Of a DNA stretch of 64,000 nt, positions 1-8,448 are shown in pieces. The notes under the pieces were generated by a model. That model worked only from the letters and a program-made list of their open reading frames with translations. It had not been told where the DNA came from and made no database searches. Within the stretch, counting starts at the first letter, position 1; each line of letters opens with the position of its first letter. Both the position numbers and the translations under genes were made by a program. Source of the stretch: Stenotrophomonas sp. 169 (lineage in GTDB: Bacteria > Pseudomonadota > Gammaproteobacteria > Xanthomonadales > Xanthomonadaceae); NCBI RefSeq assembly GCF_014621775.1, contig NZ_CP061204.1:2066501-2130500 (forward strand), in the 5' to 3' direction.

Positions 1-884
1 CCGAACAGGCGGGACACCCGTGTCCCTTGCCAGGCGCCGAGACGCTGATGCTGTGGCAGACGCTGCTGGGCAGCTGGCCGCTGCGGGCCGAGGCCGTGCA
101 GTCTGCGTACTTCGAGCGGGTCGGTGACTGGCTGCGCAAGGCTTTGCGGGAGGGCAAACGGGTCAGTCGATGGTCTGCGCCGGATGAAGTGGCCGAACAG
201 GCCGCGCTGCAGTGGATCGAGTGGCTGGGCAGCCACCCTGCGGCGGGCGAACTGCGTTCAGCGATGGACGCCTTCGTGCGCAGTATCGCGCCGATGGGCG
301 CGCGGCTGGGTCTGGCGCAGCTCGCCCTGCAGCTGGGCTGCCCCGGCGTGCCCGATCTGTATCAGGGCAACGAAGGATGGGATTTCAGTCTGGTCGATCC
401 GGACAACCGACGCGCCGTGGACCACGCGCAGCGCAGGGAGTGGCTGACCGACACCACCTCGTGGGCCGCTGGCCTGCAGGAATGGACTGACGGGGCGCCC
501 AAGGCGCTGATGCTGGCGGCGATGCTGCAGCATCGCGCGCGCCATCCCGCCCTTTACCGCCATGCACCGCTTCGGCAGCTGGCGGTGAAGGGTGATGACG
601 CGGTCATGGCGCTGCTCCGGGAGCACGACGGCGAGGCGGTTCTGCTGCTGGTGGACCGATGCGGTGTGCTGGAGCGCGCGGAGGGAATGGACGGCCTGCG
701 CTGCGCCCGACCGTCCCACGCGGTACTGCAGGACATGGACGACCGGTTGCGCGCACGGCCGTGGCGCAATCTGCTGGATGGGCGACGCCTGGCGTCGACG
801 GACATTGACCGACCGGGTGCACTGCTGGATGGCGGCCCGGTCGCGGTATGGGTAACTGAAACGGGAGAAGAACGTGGACGATAA
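1..884 (+). CDS. treY: Malto-oligosyltrehalose synthase, C-terminal part (cut by window edge)
   Basis: The frame is open from base 3, so the gene begins before the window and only about 293 C-terminal residues are seen. TreY (GH13) isomerises the reducing-end glucose of maltodextrins to give maltooligosyl-trehalose, which TreZ then cleaves to trehalose in the cytoplasm. The family signature of the C-terminal region is visible: a LMLWQTLLGSWP stretch near the start and GVPDLYQGNEGWDFSLVDPD about 100 residues later, the latter typical of TreY. The gene overlaps the next one by 11 bases, and glgX follows, which fits a trehalose/glycogen operon. Confidence 0.93.
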   Translation, partial: EQAGHPCPLPGAETLMLWQTLLGSWPLRAEAVQSAYFERVGDWLRKALREGKRVSRWSAPDEVAEQAALQWIEWLGSHPAAGELRSAMDAFVRSIAPMGARLGLAQLALQLGCPGVPDLYQGNEGWDFSLVDPDNRRAVDHAQRREWLTDTTSWAAGLQEWTDGAPKALMLAAMLQHRARHPALYRHAPLRQLAVKGDDAVMALLREHDGEAVLLLVDRCGVLERAEGMDGLRCARPSHAVLQDMDDRLRARPWRNLLDGRRLASTDIDRPGALLDGGPVAVWVTETGEERGR

Positions 885-1092
885 GGAACGGGACGAACGC
901 ACGGCGGCCCTGGCCCACCAGATATGGGAAGCCGAAGGGCGTCCTGATGGACAGCAGCTGCGCCACTGGCACATGGCCCAGCGCCTGGTCCAGGCTGACA
1001 TGACCGTCATGAAGGGTGTCCGCGACAGCGAGTCCGATTCGGCTGCGTCGCCCGCCGATGTCACGGCGGAGGCGGGAGATGGCCACGCGTAA
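874..1092 (+). CDS. DUF2934 small protein
   Basis: A 72-residue acidic protein. The AHQIWEAEGRPDGQQLRHW stretch (about residues 14-32) is the DUF2934 signature, a short domain of unknown function common beside trehalose and glycogen genes. The GTG start is chosen because GGGAGAAGAAC lies just upstream; it overlaps the end of treY by 11 bases. Its own end overlaps the start of glgX by 14 bases, so translation of all three is probably coupled. No catalytic motif is seen and no function is proposed. Confidence 0.85.
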   Translation: MDDKERDERTAALAHQIWEAEGRPDGQQLRHWHMAQRLVQADMTVMKGVRDSESDSAASPADVTAEAGDGHA

Positions 1093-3184
1093 GTGGACGC
1101 AGACATCGCGTGTACGCGAAGGCCGGCCCTATCCGCTGGGCGCGACGTGGGACGGACTCGGTGTCAATTTCGCCCTGTATTCGCGGCATGCCACCCGGGT
1201 CGAGCTGTGCCTGTTCGATGCGCGCGGCCGTGAGCGCGAACGCATCGCGCTGCCCGAGTACACCGACGAGATCTGGCACGGCTACCTGCCCGATGCGCGG
1301 CCGGGGCAACGCTACGGGTATCGGGTGCATGGTCCGTATGCGCCGGAAGCGGGGCACCGCTTCAACCCCAACAAGTTGCTGCTGGACCCCTATGCCAAGC
1401 AGATCGTCGGCGAGCTGAAGTGGGCGCCCCATCTGTTCGGCTACACGATCGGCCACCGCGACCGTGACCTCAGCTTCGACCGGCGCGACAGCGCCGCCTA
1501 CATGCCGCGTTGCGCGGTGGTCGATCCGGCCTTCAGCTGGGGCAATGAACGCGCGCCTGCCACCGCGTGGGACCACACGGTGATCTACGAGGCCCACGTG
1601 CGCGGGCTGACCATGCGTCATCCTGCGATCCCCGTTGAAGACCGCGGCACGTTCTCCGCCCTGCGCCACGACGCGATGGTCGATCACCTGAAGCATCTGG
1701 GTGTCACCGCCATCGAGCTGCTGCCGGTCCATGCGTTCATCGATGACCAGCATCTGCTTGAACAGGGGCTGCGCAATTACTGGGGCTATAACTCCATCGG
1801 CTTCTTTGCCCCGCACCCGCGCTATCTGTCGCAGGGTACGGTGGCCGAGTTCAAGCAGATGGTTGCCCGCATGCACCACGCCGGCCTGGAAGTCATCCTG
1901 GACGTGGTCTACAACCACACCGCCGAAGGCAACGAGCTGGGGCCCACGCTGTCGTTCAAGGGCATCGACAACGCCAGCTACTACCGGCTGGCCGACGACC
2001 GACGGTTCTACATCAACGATACCGGTACCGGCAACACGTTCGATCTGACCAATGCCGGCGCCTTGCGGATGGTGATGGATTCCCTGCGCTACTGGGTCAC
2101 CGAGATGCGGGTGGACGGATTCCGCTTCGACCTGGCGACCATCCTCGGCCGGGAAAAGCACGGCTTCGATCCGTCATGCAGCTTTCTCGACGCCGTGCGA
2201 CAGGACCCGTTGCTCAGCCAGGTGAAACTCATCGCCGAACCCTGGGACATCGGCCCGGGGGGTTACCAGCTGGGGGCGTTCGCGCCCGGCTGGGCAGAGT
2301 GGAACGACCGCTTCCGTGATACGGCGCGTGCCCTGTGGCGTGGCGACGGCGGACAGCTGCCCGGCTTCGCTGCGCGCTTCACCGGCTCGGCCGATCTGTT
2401 CGACCACCACGGCCGAAGACCGTCGGCCAGCATCAACTTCATCACCGCGCATGACGGGTTCACGCTGCATGACCTGGTCAGCTACGCACACAAGCACAAC
2501 GATGCCAACGGCGAGCAGGGCCGTGATGGCCACGGCCACAACCTGTCCAGCAACCACGGCGTTGAAGGCGAAACCGACGACCCGGTGATCCGGGGCGTGC
2601 GTGCACGGCAGATGCGCAACCTGCTGGCCACCCTGCTGCTTTCGCAGGGCACGCCGATGCTGTTGGCAGGCGATGAGTTCGGTCACTCCCAACGCGGCAA
2701 CAACAATGTCTATTGCCAGGACAACGAACTGGCGTGGATAGACTGGGAACGCGCAGGCCAGCCACCGGCGCAGGCACAGGCAGCGTTCGTGCGTCGCCTG
2801 CTGGCCCTGCGTCGTCGCTACGGCCTGCTGCGCAGGAACCGCTTCCTGCGCGAAGGCGACCTTGCGGGTGATATCCACTGGCTGCGTCCCGACGGCGCGC
2901 CCATGCAGCCGGCCGACTGGCACGACAGCGAGGGCAGGGGACTGGTGATCGTGCTCGACGGGCGCAGCGTGGACAACGGTGCGAGCGATACCGGTCGCCA
3001 TCTCAGCCTGGCCCTGCTGATCAATGCGGAGGCCGAGCCGCAGCCGTTCCGCGCAACCCTGCACGACGCCGAATTCCGCAAGGTACTGCTGCAGACGCCG
3101 GAGGTGGCGTTGCAGCCGGACGAATCCGGTGTGTGGTTGATGCCCGCATACAGCCTCTGCCTGCTCGCAGCCAGCAGCAGCTGA
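1079..3184 (+). CDS. glgX: Glycogen debranching enzyme GlgX (copy 1)
   Basis: A 701-residue GH13 (isoamylase-type) enzyme that hydrolyses alpha-1,6 branches of phosphorylase-trimmed glycogen. An N-terminal CBM48-like region (GVNFALYSRHATRVELCLFD) precedes the catalytic barrel. All four GH13 regions are present: DVVYNHTAEG, GFRFDLA (nucleophile Asp near 350), LIAEPWD (acid/base Glu near 386) and FITAHDG (near 457). The ATG at 1079 is preferred over an upstream in-frame start at 1016 because GGAGGCGGGAG lies just ahead and the protein then begins right before the conserved SRVREGRPYPLG. A close paralogue lies at 33657. Confidence 0.95.
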   Translation: MATRKWTQTSRVREGRPYPLGATWDGLGVNFALYSRHATRVELCLFDARGRERERIALPEYTDEIWHGYLPDARPGQRYGYRVHGPYAPEAGHRFNPNKLLLDPYAKQIVGELKWAPHLFGYTIGHRDRDLSFDRRDSAAYMPRCAVVDPAFSWGNERAPATAWDHTVIYEAHVRGLTMRHPAIPVEDRGTFSALRHDAMVDHLKHLGVTAIELLPVHAFIDDQHLLEQGLRNYWGYNSIGFFAPHPRYLSQGTVAEFKQMVARMHHAGLEVILDVVYNHTAEGNELGPTLSFKGIDNASYYRLADDRRFYINDTGTGNTFDLTNAGALRMVMDSLRYWVTEMRVDGFRFDLATILGREKHGFDPSCSFLDAVRQDPLLSQVKLIAEPWDIGPGGYQLGAFAPGWAEWNDRFRDTARALWRGDGGQLPGFAARFTGSADLFDHHGRRPSASINFITAHDGFTLHDLVSYAHKHNDANGEQGRDGHGHNLSSNHGVEGETDDPVIRGVRARQMRNLLATLLLSQGTPMLLAGDEFGHSQRGNNNVYCQDNELAWIDWERAGQPPAQAQAAFVRRLLALRRRYGLLRRNRFLREGDLAGDIHWLRPDGAPMQPADWHDSEGRGLVIVLDGRSVDNGASDTGRHLSLALLINAEAEPQPFRATLHDAEFRKVLLQTPEVALQPDESGVWLMPAYSLCLLAASSS

Positions 3185-3252
3185 ACCACCGGCATCGGCA
3201 CGCCAGCCGGTCACCGCCCTTGCCCGCGGGTCGTGATCGGCTTGGCGGCCGC

Positions 3253-3708
3253 TCAGCGATGGCAGAGCGGGCGGCGCAGGTGGGCGAGGTGGGCGACCAG
3301 TTCAGCGTGCACAGCACTGTAGCGGTCGTCGGTGAGGGCCGCCGCCAGGGGGGAGGTCGCCAGCTGGCGGGCTTCGTCGGCACGTGCTGCGTCCACTGCG
3401 CTGCTGCGTGAGGCGAGGTCGGCCAGCACGATGACCTGGTCAGGCTGGACCTCCAGGTAGCCGCCGGTCACATGGATGTCCACGGGCGTTTCGCCTTGCT
3501 CCGGAAACAGGCGGACCAGACCTTCGCGCAATGGCGCCAACAGGGGCAGGTGGCCTGCCATGATCCCCAACCGCCCCTCTGCACCGGGGACGCTGGCCTC
3601 GCGCACCCGCCCTTCCCAGCATGCGCCCGTCAGGCTGATGACCTGCAAGGGAAAGCTTGTCGTTGACTGCGCGACGGCGGCGGGCACGAGCGGAGCGGCG
3701 GCAGTCAT
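3253..3708 (-). CDS. Orphan F1 ATP synthase epsilon-like protein
   Basis: A 151-residue protein that reads like AtpC. It has an N-terminal beta-sandwich with FPLQVISLTG, EGRLGIMAGHLPLLAPLREG and VTGGYLEVQPDQVIVLAD, then a charged alanine-rich helical C-terminus. In the F1 complex this subunit couples rotation and inhibits hydrolysis. No other atp gene is nearby, so this is a stand-alone extra copy or a relative with another role. The ATG at 3708 is chosen for AAAGGCGAT just upstream; the frame stays open a further 27 codons upstream. It is transcribed divergently from the receiver gene at 3912. About 12 residues longer than usual at the N-terminus. Confidence 0.75.
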   Translation of the reverse strand: MTAAAPLVPAAVAQSTTSFPLQVISLTGACWEGRVREASVPGAEGRLGIMAGHLPLLAPLREGLVRLFPEQGETPVDIHVTGGYLEVQPDQVIVLADLASRSSAVDAARADEARQLATSPLAAALTDDRYSAVHAELVAHLAHLRRPLCHR

Positions 3709-3911
3709 GGATATCGCCTTTCGACAGAGGTGACGTACAGCGTCCTCGTTTCGAGCCCACGGCGCTGTGATCTGACGCAAATCGCGCAATCACCGCTGCC
3801 GAACCCATCCCTCACGTTGCGTTGCCCTGCATCTGCAGCATCATCCACCCCATACCCATGGCAGCACCGCGCAGCGCATTCAACGAGCGCGCGCACAAGC
3901 AGGAGGAACGC

Positions 3912-4313
3912 GTGACGGGAACGATGAAGGACACAGGCGGGCTGGACGGCAAGCGGGTGCTGGTTGCCGAGGACGAGTACAACATCGCCATGTTCCTCGT
4001 GGAATACCTGCAGATGCAGGGTGTGGATGTAGTAGGCCCGGCTGGAAACCTTAAAAAACTGGGCGAGCTGGTGGACGAGCAGGAGATCGACGGTGCCCTG
4101 CTGGACATCAACCTGGGCGGTGAGTTGGTGTACCCGCTCGCGGACCGGCTTGCTGAACGCAATATTCCTTTCGTGCTCACGTCCGGCTACGACGACAACG
4201 TGCCGGAGCGCTTCGCTGACACCCCGCGCTGCGGCAAGCCCTATCGGCTGGAAGCGCTGACGCGCATCCTGCAGACCGCGATGGGTCCGCCGACTGCGAT
4301 CCGGGGTGGGTGA
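3912..4313 (+). CDS. Single-domain response regulator
   Basis: A 133-residue CheY-like receiver without output domain. Acidic pocket residues Glu20-Asp21, phospho-acceptor Asp65 (LLDIN), Thr90 and Lys109 (GKPY) are all present. The GTG start has AGGAGG five bases upstream, better than any upstream ATG in the same frame. It lies immediately ahead of an HWE-family hybrid kinase whose start is within about 10 bases, so the receiver is the likely phosphorelay partner of that kinase. The target is unknown. Related receivers without output domain lie at 23319 and 39547. Confidence 0.88.
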   Translation: MTGTMKDTGGLDGKRVLVAEDEYNIAMFLVEYLQMQGVDVVGPAGNLKKLGELVDEQEIDGALLDINLGGELVYPLADRLAERNIPFVLTSGYDDNVPERFADTPRCGKPYRLEALTRILQTAMGPPTAIRGG

Positions 4314-4320
4314 CACCCCC

Positions 4321-6315
4321 ATGGCGAGCCAGACGGACCCCTCCCTGTACCGCACCGACGGCCAGCGACCAGCGCCCGGCGCGCGGGTGAAGGACCTCAG
4401 CGGTATCGGCATGGCCGACCGCATCAGACAGCATGACTGGACCGCATGCCCATTGGGTCCGCAGGCCGCATGGCCACCCCACCTGCAGGCCACGGTGGAT
4501 CTCATGGCGGCCCATGGCTTCCCGATGATCGTGCTGTGGGGCACTGATCTGCTGCAGATCTACAACGACGGGTACGCCGAGATCATGGCGGAAAAACACC
4601 CGGCCGGCCTGGGGCAGCCTACCGCCGAGTGCTGGCCCGAGGTGTGGCACATCAACGGCCCGATCTACGACCGGGTGTGGCAGGGCGAAACCGTCGTATT
4701 CTCCGACAAATGCTATCCGTTGCACCGGCGTGGCGCGCTGCAGGATGTCTGGTTCACCATCACCTACAGCCCGCTGCGCGACGGCCACGGTGACATCGAG
4801 GGCGTGCTGGTCACCATGTTCGACACCACCGCCGAGCATGTCGCACGCGTGGAGCGCGAACGGTCAGAGGCCGAGCTGCGTCTGAGCAACGAGCGCCTGC
4901 GTCTCAATGAAGAGCGCTTCCGGCAGTTTGCTGCGGCCTCGTCCGATGTGCTGTGGATACGCGACGCCGATACGCTGGCTGCCGAGCTGCAGAGCACCGC
5001 CTTCGATGCGGTGTACGGCATCGCCGCTGACGAGGCGGCCTGCGAACTGCGGGAGTGGGCGGCACGCGTGGTGCCCGACGACCGGGACGCCGCGATCGGC
5101 ACGCTGCGCGACGTACGCGACGGTACCCGGCGCGTACATGAGTTCCGCGTGTTACGGCCGTCCGATGGCCAGTTCCGTTGGATCCGCGACACCGTTTTTC
5201 CACTCTTCGATGCGCAGGGGCGGGTGACCCGCATCGCGGGAATATCCAGTGATGTGACCGACGAACGCCGCTGGACCGAGCACCAGAGCGTGCTGGTGGC
5301 CGAACTGCAGCACCGCGTCCGCAACATCATGGCCACCATCGGATCGATCACGCTGCGGACACGCGAGTCGGCGACCAGCGTGGAGGACTATGCACAGCGG
5401 TTGTCGGGCCGGGTGATGTCCCTTGCGCGCACGCAGGCACTGCTGACGCGTGCAGCGAATGTGGGCATCGATCTGCGCACCTTGCTGACCGACGAACTGG
5501 GCTCGCACGCGGCGACCGAGTCGCGGGTGGTGCTGCGTGGGCCATCGACCGTGGTGCCACCGAAGGCCGCCGAAGTGCTGTCGCTGGCGATCCATGAGTT
5601 GGCCAGCAATGCGGTACGCCACGGTGCATTGCGCGAGCCGAGCGGGCGGGTCGACGTCACCTGGTCGCTGCGCGAAGGGGTGCTGGAACGCTGGCTGGAC
5701 GTACGCTGGCGGGAGACCCATGCGCCGCGCGACGACTGGCAGCAGCCATGTCGCCGTGGTTTCGGGATGGCGTTGGTGGAGGAGCGCATTCCGTACGAGC
5801 TGGACGGAGAGGGCCACATGCGCATGAGTCCGGACGGCACCGAGGCGCAGATTTCGTTCCCCCTGCGCCAGCGTGACAGTATCCTGCAGACCGACGCGCC
5901 GAGCAGTGCCGGCGTGGGCGGTGGGTCGGTCGACCTGGGCGATGCAGCCCTGCTGGCCGGCTGCCGGGTGTTGGTGGTCGAGGACGATTTCTATCTGGCG
6001 CACGACACCGCAGCGGCCTTGCGCAGCGCCGGTGCCGAGGTCGATGGCCCCCATTCGGCGGCCGCCACCGCGCTGCATGCATTGTCCACGGGCCGCGTGG
6101 ATGCTGCGGTGGTCGATCTCAACCTCGGACGGGGGGCAGAGGCGTCCCTGGTGAAGGCGCTGCAGGCGGCGGGCCTGCCCTATGTGGTGGTCACCGGCTA
6201 TGACGACACCGTCGAAAGCGGGATGCATGCCGCCTGCGTGCGCCTGCAGAAGCCGGCCGCTGCGGCGAGCACCGCCCGCGCCCTGGCCGGGCTGGTCCGG
6301 CAGCGGCGCCACTGA
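4321..6315 (+). CDS. PAS / HWE-family hybrid histidine kinase
   Basis: A 664-residue cytoplasmic sensor kinase with no membrane segment. Layout: a PAS-like domain (about 20-165), a second PAS with PAC tail (about 195-315, ending GRVTRIAGISSDVTDERR), an HWE kinase core (about 325-515) and a C-terminal receiver (about 540-660). The HWE signature is clear: H-box ELQHRVRNIMATIG, an N-box HELASNAVRHGALREPSGRV, and GFGMALVEERIPYELDG. The receiver has VVEDDFYLAHD, Asp in VVDLNLG, and LQKP. ATG at 4321 is preferred; GTG at 4306, overlapping the preceding stop, is an alternative. The tight spacing indicates cotranscription with the receiver gene. The signal may be light or redox, but no cofactor motif was confirmed. 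Confidence 0.88.
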   Translation: MASQTDPSLYRTDGQRPAPGARVKDLSGIGMADRIRQHDWTACPLGPQAAWPPHLQATVDLMAAHGFPMIVLWGTDLLQIYNDGYAEIMAEKHPAGLGQPTAECWPEVWHINGPIYDRVWQGETVVFSDKCYPLHRRGALQDVWFTITYSPLRDGHGDIEGVLVTMFDTTAEHVARVERERSEAELRLSNERLRLNEERFRQFAAASSDVLWIRDADTLAAELQSTAFDAVYGIAADEAACELREWAARVVPDDRDAAIGTLRDVRDGTRRVHEFRVLRPSDGQFRWIRDTVFPLFDAQGRVTRIAGISSDVTDERRWTEHQSVLVAELQHRVRNIMATIGSITLRTRESATSVEDYAQRLSGRVMSLARTQALLTRAANVGIDLRTLLTDELGSHAATESRVVLRGPSTVVPPKAAEVLSLAIHELASNAVRHGALREPSGRVDVTWSLREGVLERWLDVRWRETHAPRDDWQQPCRRGFGMALVEERIPYELDGEGHMRMSPDGTEAQISFPLRQRDSILQTDAPSSAGVGGGSVDLGDAALLAGCRVLVVEDDFYLAHDTAAALRSAGAEVDGPHSAAATALHALSTGRVDAAVVDLNLGRGAEASLVKALQAAGLPYVVVTGYDDTVESGMHAACVRLQKPAAAASTARALAGLVRQRRH

Positions 6316-6392
6316 GCCGCATGCGCGATTCCTGAAAGCTGCGTGTGTCCGCGCCTGTTTCAATAGCCCTGCGTCGCCGGTATCGGGACGCA

Positions 6393-6701
6393 CCCTCACG
6401 CAGTCGTTGGCAACGGGGTTATGGCTGTATGAAGCAAAGAGGAGGCGTTGCGGACGCGGGTTCGAGTCCCGCCAGCTCCACCACGTGAGTATTGGGGGGC
6501 CAATGCTCAGCTGAAGGGGCTGTATTGGTTTCGACGTGGCGAGGAATCAGCGTGGACGGCTCGGGAGGCGACCGACGTTACCGGCGCAAAAACCATAATC
6601 GCCAATCACGACGATTATCGTCAGGTCCTTAAAGCGGCCTGATCCACGCAAGCGCACGTGGTCATCGAACGCGCAGGCACCCCGTCGGCAACGACGGGGT
6701 G
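6393..6701 (+). ncRNA. ssrA: Circularly permuted (two-piece) tmRNA
   Basis: tmRNA rescues stalled ribosomes and tags the nascent chain. Here the two halves are in swapped order. The acceptor piece ends at 6483 with T stem GCGGG (6456-6460), T loop TTCGAGT, CCCGC (6468-6472), acceptor strand CAGCTCC (6473-6479) and encoded CCA. After a 32-base spacer comes the classical 5' end GGGGCTG (6516-6522), pairing 7 of 7 with CAGCTCC (one G-U), then TATTGGTTTCGACG and the tag frame (6601-6642). GTGGCG after GAC pairs with CGTTGC just before the GGAC that precedes the T stem, at the position of helix P2. A terminator closes the gene. The 5' end is a guess: a weak TTTCAA/TATCGG pair with 17-base spacing would start transcription near 6393. 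Confidence 0.82.
6601..6642 (+). other. tmRNA tag reading frame
   Basis: Read from the resume codon GCC the frame gives ANHDDYRQVLKAA and then TGA. The bases just before it, ATAATC, correspond to the conserved UAGUC segment before the resume codon of classical tmRNA. The tag starts AN and ends AA, as needed for SspB/ClpXP-type recognition, but the RQVLK interior is unlike the usual short ALAA-type ending. Confidence 0.75.
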
Positions 6702-6707
6702 TTTTTT
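6678..6707 (+). terminator. Rho-independent terminator of the tmRNA gene
   Basis: A perfect 10-bp stem (CACCCCGTCG / CGACGGGGTG) with a GCAA tetraloop is followed by six T. It marks the 3' end of the coding piece. It sits between the tmRNA and the convergent proP gene. Confidence 0.93.
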
Positions 6708-6729
6708 CGTCCAATCAGACGCAGCTGCG

Positions 6730-8217
6730 TCAGCCCCCGCGGAGCGGTGCAGCGGGAGCTTCCGGCTGCAAGGATGGCAACTGGTCGTCCACGGTCACGT
6801 TGGCATCGCTGCGTAGCAGTGCACTGGCCTCCTGGCTGCTGGCCACGGCAGGCGGCGAGCCACGCAGGGGCAGGCCGGCGGTTTCGCGCACGAAGAGCAT
6901 GGTGACCAGTCCAATCACGGCTGCCCCCATCAGGTAGTACGCGGGGATCATCGGATCACCGGTGTGGTGCACCAGCCAGGCGGTAACCAGCGGCGTGGTA
7001 CCACCGAACAGCGACACCGACACATTGAACGCGATCGACAAGGCGCTGTAGCGCACGGGCGTATAGAACAAGGCGGGCAGGGTGGACGGCATCGAGCTGG
7101 TGAAGCACACCAATGCCACGCCGAGCAGCAGCAGACCGAGGAAGATCAGCCCATCGTGACCGCTGCGTACCAGCAGCAGGCAGGGGATGGCCAGCAGCAG
7201 CAACGCGATGCAGGCCCCGATGATCATGGGGCGCCGGCCGAGCCGGTCGCTGAAGATGCCGCCGACGATGTTCAACGGCATCATCACCAGCATCACGATG
7301 ATGATCAGCAGCAGCCCCTTGCTCTCGGCGTACCCGAGGGTGACGCTGAGATAGCTGGGCATGTAGGTCAACAGCATGTAGTCGGTGACGTTGAACACCA
7401 GCACCAGCCCCATGCAGACCAGCAGTTGCCGACCGTGCACGCGCAGCAGCTCGCCCAGGCCTGGTCGCTCATTGTCACGTTTTTCGGCTTCTTCGGTATA
7501 GGCCTTGAACGCCGGCGTCTCTTCCAGCCGCATCCGCATGTAAAGCCCCAGCATTCCCAGCGGGCCGGCGACGATGAACGGGATGCGCCACCCCCAGTCG
7601 AGCATCTGTGGCGTGCTCAGCAGCAGGTGCAGGGTGGTCACGGTCCCTGCACCGGCGATATAGCCTCCCAGCGTGCCGAACTCGAGCCAGCTTCCCATCA
7701 GTCCGCGGTTGCGGTCGGTGGAATACTCGGCGATGAAGGTGGCCGCACCACCGTATTCGCCACCGGTGGAGAACCCTTGCAGCAAGCGCGCCAGCAGCAG
7801 CAGCGCGGGCGCCCACAGACCGATTTTGTCGTAGGTCGGGATCAGGCCGATGCTGAACGTACCAAGCGACATCAGCACCATCGTGCAGGCCAGCACTTTC
7901 TGTCGCCCATAGCGGTCCCCGAGGGGTCCGAACACCAGCCCGCCGAGTGGCCGCACCAGGAAGGCGACCGTGAACGTGGCGAACGTCGCGATCAGCTGTG
8001 CCGCTGGATTGCTGGCCGGGAAGAAAACCTGTCCCAGCGTGACGGCGAGATAGCCATATACGCCAAAATCGAACCATTCCATGGCGTTGCCCAGCGCCGC
8101 AGCACCCACCGCGCGGCGCAGCATCGGCGCGTCGACGACGGTGATTTCGCCAACGCGCATGTGGCGTCGCCGCTTGAACCAGCCGAAATGGGCATGAGCG
8201 TTAGCGTGCTCCTGCAT
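6730..8217 (-). CDS. proP: ProP-type proline/glycine betaine:H+ symporter
   Basis: A 495-residue MFS transporter of the metabolite:H+ symporter family, inner membrane, about 12 membrane segments. Hallmarks shared with E. coli ProP are ASLGNAMEWFDFGVYGY-like residues in helix 1 (here AALGNAMEWFDFGVYGYLA), RPLGGLVFGPLGDRYGRQK in the first cytoplasmic loop, GGEYGGAATFIAEYS, DWGWRIPFIVAGPLG and YMLLTYMPSYLS. It probably takes up compatible solutes under osmotic stress. The C-terminus is shorter than in E. coli ProP and lacks the long coiled-coil, which in E. coli tunes the osmotic activation threshold. The start at 8217 has CAGGAGACCTCC immediately upstream. Confidence 0.9.
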   Translation of the reverse strand: MQEHANAHAHFGWFKRRRHMRVGEITVVDAPMLRRAVGAAALGNAMEWFDFGVYGYLAVTLGQVFFPASNPAAQLIATFATFTVAFLVRPLGGLVFGPLGDRYGRQKVLACTMVLMSLGTFSIGLIPTYDKIGLWAPALLLLARLLQGFSTGGEYGGAATFIAEYSTDRNRGLMGSWLEFGTLGGYIAGAGTVTTLHLLLSTPQMLDWGWRIPFIVAGPLGMLGLYMRMRLEETPAFKAYTEEAEKRDNERPGLGELLRVHGRQLLVCMGLVLVFNVTDYMLLTYMPSYLSVTLGYAESKGLLLIIIVMLVMMPLNIVGGIFSDRLGRRPMIIGACIALLLLAIPCLLLVRSGHDGLIFLGLLLLGVALVCFTSSMPSTLPALFYTPVRYSALSIAFNVSVSLFGGTTPLVTAWLVHHTGDPMIPAYYLMGAAVIGLVTMLFVRETAGLPLRGSPPAVASSQEASALLRSDANVTVDDQLPSLQPEAPAAPLRGG

Positions 8218-8448
8218 GGAGGTCTCCTGGGGAAGGGGGGAGGGAGCAGCCCGCCGACCGGGTCACTGGACGGGAGCGACAGGACCGCAGCGTCGGCTGT
8301 GATCCAGCGCACAGCAGATACGAGCGCGTCCTCGTCCAGCAAGGGGCAAATCTGACAGCGTCGGCGGCATCCCGGTGGTAGGTGGTGCCCTGTGCACCCC
8401 GCGCATCGGGGTGCTAGCCTGCAGCTCCCACGAACCACGCTGCACCGC

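Noticed and set aside
6440..6483. The tRNA-like end as an attachment-site scar of an integrated element
   Set aside because: No integrase gene or mobile cargo is nearby, and the coding half with tag and terminator follows immediately with perfect pairing to this end. A permuted tmRNA explains both halves; an att scar explains only one.
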